Source of the DNA: an uncultured Eubacterium sp.
Lineage (GTDB): Bacteria > Bacillota > Clostridia > Oscillospirales > Acutalibacteraceae
Assembly: GCA_945980015.1 (NCBI GenBank)
Contig: CAMFQI010000025.1
Span: 1-8,854 of the forward strand
Direction: 5' to 3'
Length of the DNA: 8,854 nucleotides
Of this stretch, positions 6,860 to 8,854 are shown piece by piece; position 1 is the stretch's first letter; the number at the start of each line of letters is the position of its first letter. Under the pieces are notes generated by a model. It saw only the letters and a list, made by a program, of their open reading frames with translations. It made no database searches and was not told the origin of the DNA. The position numbers and the translations under genes were made by a program.

Positions 6860-7732
6860 ATGGTTCTTAATATAGTATTTATGGTTTTATCATTGGCGGT
6901 CAGTCTTTCGTTTGTGTTTTTCATGATTACCTCAGGCGAATTTGATGAATACATCACCCCGTTGGATAAAAAGGAATTTATGCTTTCCGAAATCTATGGA
7001 GTCGGCTTTAAGATTATAAAGATGACGAACATGGAATTCAAAAGCAGAGAAGCAAATAAGGTACGTGAAAATGCAGTAATTCTCTACGGAGAAAGATATG
7101 CAGAGTTTTATGTCAGAGCTTACTATGCACAGAAAATAAGTATGATTTATCTTGTTGCGGCGTTGATTACATCGGTAAGCGCATTGGCATCCGGCAGCGA
7201 TAAATTTGTAATTTTAGGCGTAGGCGCAGTTGCGTGTGGGGCGTTGTATGTATATTTCACCTCGCTCCCCGCTTCAAAGGTCAAGAAAAGAAGCCAAAGG
7301 CTTTTGTCGGAATTTCCGAATGCGGTTTCAACAATCGCCCTGCTTGTTAATTCGGGAATGATTTTGCGTGAGGCTTGGCGTGAGGTATCACTTTCGAGCG
7401 AAAGCGAGCTTTGTCTTGAAATGCGCAAGGTTAATGAAGAAATGGACAACGGCGTATCGGAAATCGACGCATTGTATAATTTTGCAAACAGATGCGTAAC
7501 ACCGGAGATTAAAAAGTTTACCTCGTTTATAGTTCAGGGTCTTGAAAAGGGTAGCAAGGATTTGGCATTTGCGCTTAAGAATCAAACCGATGAGCTTTGG
7601 GAAATAAAAAGGCAAAACACTCTTCGTCAGGGTGAATTGGCTTCAAGCAAGCTGATGATTCCGTTGCTTGTAATGTTCTTCGGAGTGCTGATAATGGTTA
7701 TCGGTCCGATTATGACAAATTTAGGTATCTAA
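6860..7732 (+). CDS. tadC: Tad pilus inner-membrane platform protein TadC
   Basis: This 290-residue protein is the second platform component, expected to pair with TadB beneath the growing Flp pilus. An N-terminal helix (about 2-24) is followed by a cytoplasmic stretch, two helices at about 94-113 and 119-138, and a T2SSF domain (about 145-260). That domain contains LLSEFPNAVSTIALLVNSGM and a second characteristic block, TSFIVQGLEKGSKDLAFAL. A final helix spans 265-288 and ends GPIMTNLGI. The start ATG is 4 nt after the tadB stop, and its ribosome site (GAGGTG, 6847-6852) overlaps the end of tadB, so the two are probably translated together in matched amounts. A 44-nt gap separates it from the pilin gene. 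Nothing in it looks damaged. Confidence 0.93.
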   Translation: MVLNIVFMVLSLAVSLSFVFFMITSGEFDEYITPLDKKEFMLSEIYGVGFKIIKMTNMEFKSREANKVRENAVILYGERYAEFYVRAYYAQKISMIYLVAALITSVSALASGSDKFVILGVGAVACGALYVYFTSLPASKVKKRSQRLLSEFPNAVSTIALLVNSGMILREAWREVSLSSESELCLEMRKVNEEMDNGVSEIDALYNFANRCVTPEIKKFTSFIVQGLEKGSKDLAFALKNQTDELWEIKRQNTLRQGELASSKLMIPLLVMFFGVLIMVIGPIMTNLGI

Positions 7733-7776
7733 GAGCCGAGCTCTATTGATATAAAATATTTTTATGGAGGAAGATT

Positions 7777-7995
7777 ATGAAAAAGTTTATGACAAAGATG
7801 TATGTCAAGGCTATGCTTGCATCAAAGGATGTTAAGGCATTCATCAAAAATGAACAGGGCGATACAAACATTATTGCAATTATTCTTATTCTTGCAATTG
7901 TTATTGCTTTGGCTATCGTATTCAGAAGTCAATTGTCTGCTTTGTTCAATAGAATTTGGTCAGGCTTGTTCGGTCAGGTTGACGCAAACTTCTAA
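7777..7995 (+). CDS. flp: Flp-type (type IVb) major pilin precursor
   Basis: This 72-residue precursor has a basic leader (1-28) ending NEQG, then a hydrophobic segment (about 32-50) and a short amphipathic C-terminus. Cleavage by the prepilin peptidase is expected after G28, giving a mature pilin of 44 residues starting D-T-N-I-I. The size, long leader and Gly-hydrophobic junction fit the clostridial Flp1-like pilins. Unlike classical Flp (G followed by xxxxEY), the +5 position is Ile (I33) and not Glu, and no Tyr follows. The first 24 residues are Lys/Met-rich. Start: GGAGG at 7766-7770 with 6-nt spacing, among the strongest sites in the window, fitting high expression. It lies between tadC and the peptidase gene and is followed by a GC-rich hairpin. 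Being small and coded as a single copy here, it is the likely structural subunit; other pilins may lie outside the window. Confidence 0.9.
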   Translation: MKKFMTKMYVKAMLASKDVKAFIKNEQGDTNIIAIILILAIVIALAIVFRSQLSALFNRIWSGLFGQVDANF

Positions 7996-8008
7996 TCAAT
8001 AATATATA

Positions 8009-8031
8009 CCTGCCGTCGTTTCGGCGGCAGG
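8009..8031 (+). terminator. GC-rich hairpin after the pilin gene (attenuator or mRNA stabiliser)
   Basis: CCTGCCGTCG (8009-8018) pairs with CGGCGGCAGG (8022-8031) over 10 bp, with one T-G wobble and a 3-nt loop. It begins 13 nt after the pilin stop codon. No T run follows (GAATATTAAC), so full termination is unlikely. Its position, after the most abundantly needed subunit and before an enzyme needed in small amounts, suits partial termination or protection of the pilin message 3' end. That role is inferred. Confidence 0.55.
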
Positions 8032-8055
8032 GAATATTAACAGTGGAGAATATTA

Positions 8056-8730
8056 ATGGAATATATTATATTTGTTGCGTTATCACTGTTGTCGGTGATA
8101 GTGCTGTTGGTTACCGGGGGTCGCTCCGGAGTAATTGATACCGGAAAGAAGATAAAGCTTTATAAAGAAGCCAACGGTATAACGCCGTACAAAAACTCGG
8201 CACTTGCTTTGATTATTATTGTCTGTTTTGCTTTGGCGCTGGTATTACAGATTTCGTTATATAAAAATGCTTCGCAGATAGATTTTGTTAAGCTGTTTGT
8301 GACATTTGTGATTGTGTTTTGCGCCGCAGTTATCGACCTAAAGCGAAGAATTATACCGAACTATTTGGTCATAGCGGGACTGGCGGCAAGAGTTGTGATA
8401 TACATTTATGAGATTGCCTCACATCAGGAAATCAAAAAAATACTTGTGAGTGATTTGATAGGCCTTGCCATCGGATTTGGATTTTTGGCATTAATTTCCT
8501 TTGTAACAAAGGGAATGCTCGGATTTGGAGACGCAAAGCTTTTTGCGGTAATCGGGCTAATGAGCGGCTCACTGTGTACCTACAGTACGTTACTGCTGAG
8601 TCTGGTGGTGTCGCTGGTTGTGTCATTAGTCGGGCTGCTGCTAAAAAAAATAAAGAAAAAGGATTCGTTTCCTTTCGGCCCATGTATCGCAGTCGGATAT
8701 GCGGCGGCGGTGCTGCTTGTCAGCTATTAA
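8056..8730 (+). CDS. Prepilin peptidase (A24 aspartic protease family)
   Basis: This 224-residue polytopic membrane protease should cut the Flp leader after its terminal Gly on the cytoplasmic face. The two catalytic aspartates are visible: D94 in IDLKRRIIPN and D159 in the GFGD motif (156-159, followed by AKL). About eight hydrophobic helices are predicted. A C-terminal FPFGPCIAVG block matches the usual end of this family. It has no N-terminal methyltransferase domain or CxxC zinc pairs, unlike PilD, so it is a TadV/CpaA-like enzyme. It does carry an extra N-terminal part of about 70 residues with two helices (about 2-21 and 47-68) and a basic loop between them. Start: GGAG at 8045-8048, 7 nt before the ATG. 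It lies 60 nt after the pilin, which is the expected substrate. Confidence 0.92.
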   Translation: MEYIIFVALSLLSVIVLLVTGGRSGVIDTGKKIKLYKEANGITPYKNSALALIIIVCFALALVLQISLYKNASQIDFVKLFVTFVIVFCAAVIDLKRRIIPNYLVIAGLAARVVIYIYEIASHQEIKKILVSDLIGLAIGFGFLALISFVTKGMLGFGDAKLFAVIGLMSGSLCTYSTLLLSLVVSLVVSLVGLLLKKIKKKDSFPFGPCIAVGYAAAVLLVSY

Positions 8731-8751
8731 TTAAAGTATTGGAGAGAAATT

Positions 8752-8854
8752 ATGAGCAAGAATAATAAACCGTTAATTATTATAGGTGTAATTTTACTTA
8801 ATATATTGGTTGTATTTATGACCGTTCAGGCTATTTCGGGTCTCGGAAATCAGA
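8752..8854 (+). CDS. Start of a membrane-anchored protein (3' truncated by window)
   Basis: An ATG at 8752 is preceded by GGAGAG (8741-8746) with 5-nt spacing, and the frame stays open to the window edge (34 codons). The visible part is a short basic start (MSKNNK) followed by one hydrophobic helix (about residues 7-28) and a small polar stretch. This suits a protein anchored by its N-terminus with its body outside the cell. It lies 21 nt after the peptidase gene, so it is probably in the same operon. CpaB/RcpC, not yet seen in the window, begins in this way and is a reasonable guess. A TadE-type pseudopilin is less likely, as no Gly-xxxx-Glu cleavage motif is seen. Too little is present to assign a function. 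Confidence 0.75.
   Translation, partial: MSKNNKPLIIIGVILLNILVVFMTVQAISGLGNQ

Noticed and set aside
7732..7744. Small hairpin AGAGC-CGA-GCTCT between tadC and the pilin gene
   Set aside because: A 5-bp stem is too weak to call a terminator, although AT-rich sequence follows.
7727..7757. Possible pilin promoter with TATAAA at 7750-7755
   Set aside because: No convincing -35 element lies 16-18 nt upstream, and the region is AT-rich, so the match is not supported.
7802..8002. 66-codon reading frame overlapping the pilin in another frame
   Set aside because: It lies almost wholly inside the pilin gene, has no clear ribosome site and no recognisable features; the pilin frame has all of these.
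1..8854. CRISPR arrays, tRNA/rRNA genes, insertion sequences and phage genes
   Set aside because: No regular repeats, structural RNA signatures, transposase motifs or terminal inverted repeats were seen.

Overview
The window is one strand-coherent block of a low-GC Firmicute. The AT-rich codon use, strong AGGAGG-type ribosome sites, short gaps and a Flp1-like pilin with a G-D-T-N junction suggest an anaerobic gut-type Clostridia (Ruminococcaceae/Oscillospiraceae/Lachnospiraceae-like). The taxon is inferred from style only; no rRNA or marker gene is present. All genes are on the + strand.

Layout. (1) 1-1001: the C-terminal end of a large secreted, Ig-like surface protein anchored by one C-terminal membrane helix; its 5' end lies outside the window. 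(2) 1002-1120: the only sizeable gene-free gap, with a perfect 14-bp hairpin and a plausible promoter. It probably separates two transcription units. (3) 1121-3657: a Ser/Thr protein kinase with a polytopic membrane tail, then a stand-alone PP2C phosphatase. (4) 3660-7732: tadA (secretion ATPase), tadZ (MinD/CpaE-like localisation ATPase), tadB and tadC (inner-membrane platform), with gaps of 2-30 nt. (5) 7777-7995: a 72-residue Flp-type pilin, followed by a GC-rich hairpin. (6) 8056-8730: a prepilin peptidase. (7) 8752 to the window end: the start of another membrane-anchored protein, possibly CpaB-like.

Together, 1121-8854 looks like one operon for a Tad (type IVb/Flp) pilus in a monoderm. 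The peptidase removes the pilin leader, TadA powers assembly through TadB/TadC, and TadZ positions the machine. The unusual part is the reversible phosphorylation module at the operon head: the phosphatase stop codon is only 2 nt from the tadA start codon, and the tadA ribosome site lies inside the phosphatase gene. This suggests a pilus whose assembly is controlled by Ser/Thr phosphorylation. Several parts also depart from textbook residues: TadZ lacks both P-loop lysines, its receiver-like domain lacks the acceptor aspartate, the pilin lacks Glu at +5, and the kinase has a membrane tail instead of PASTA domains.
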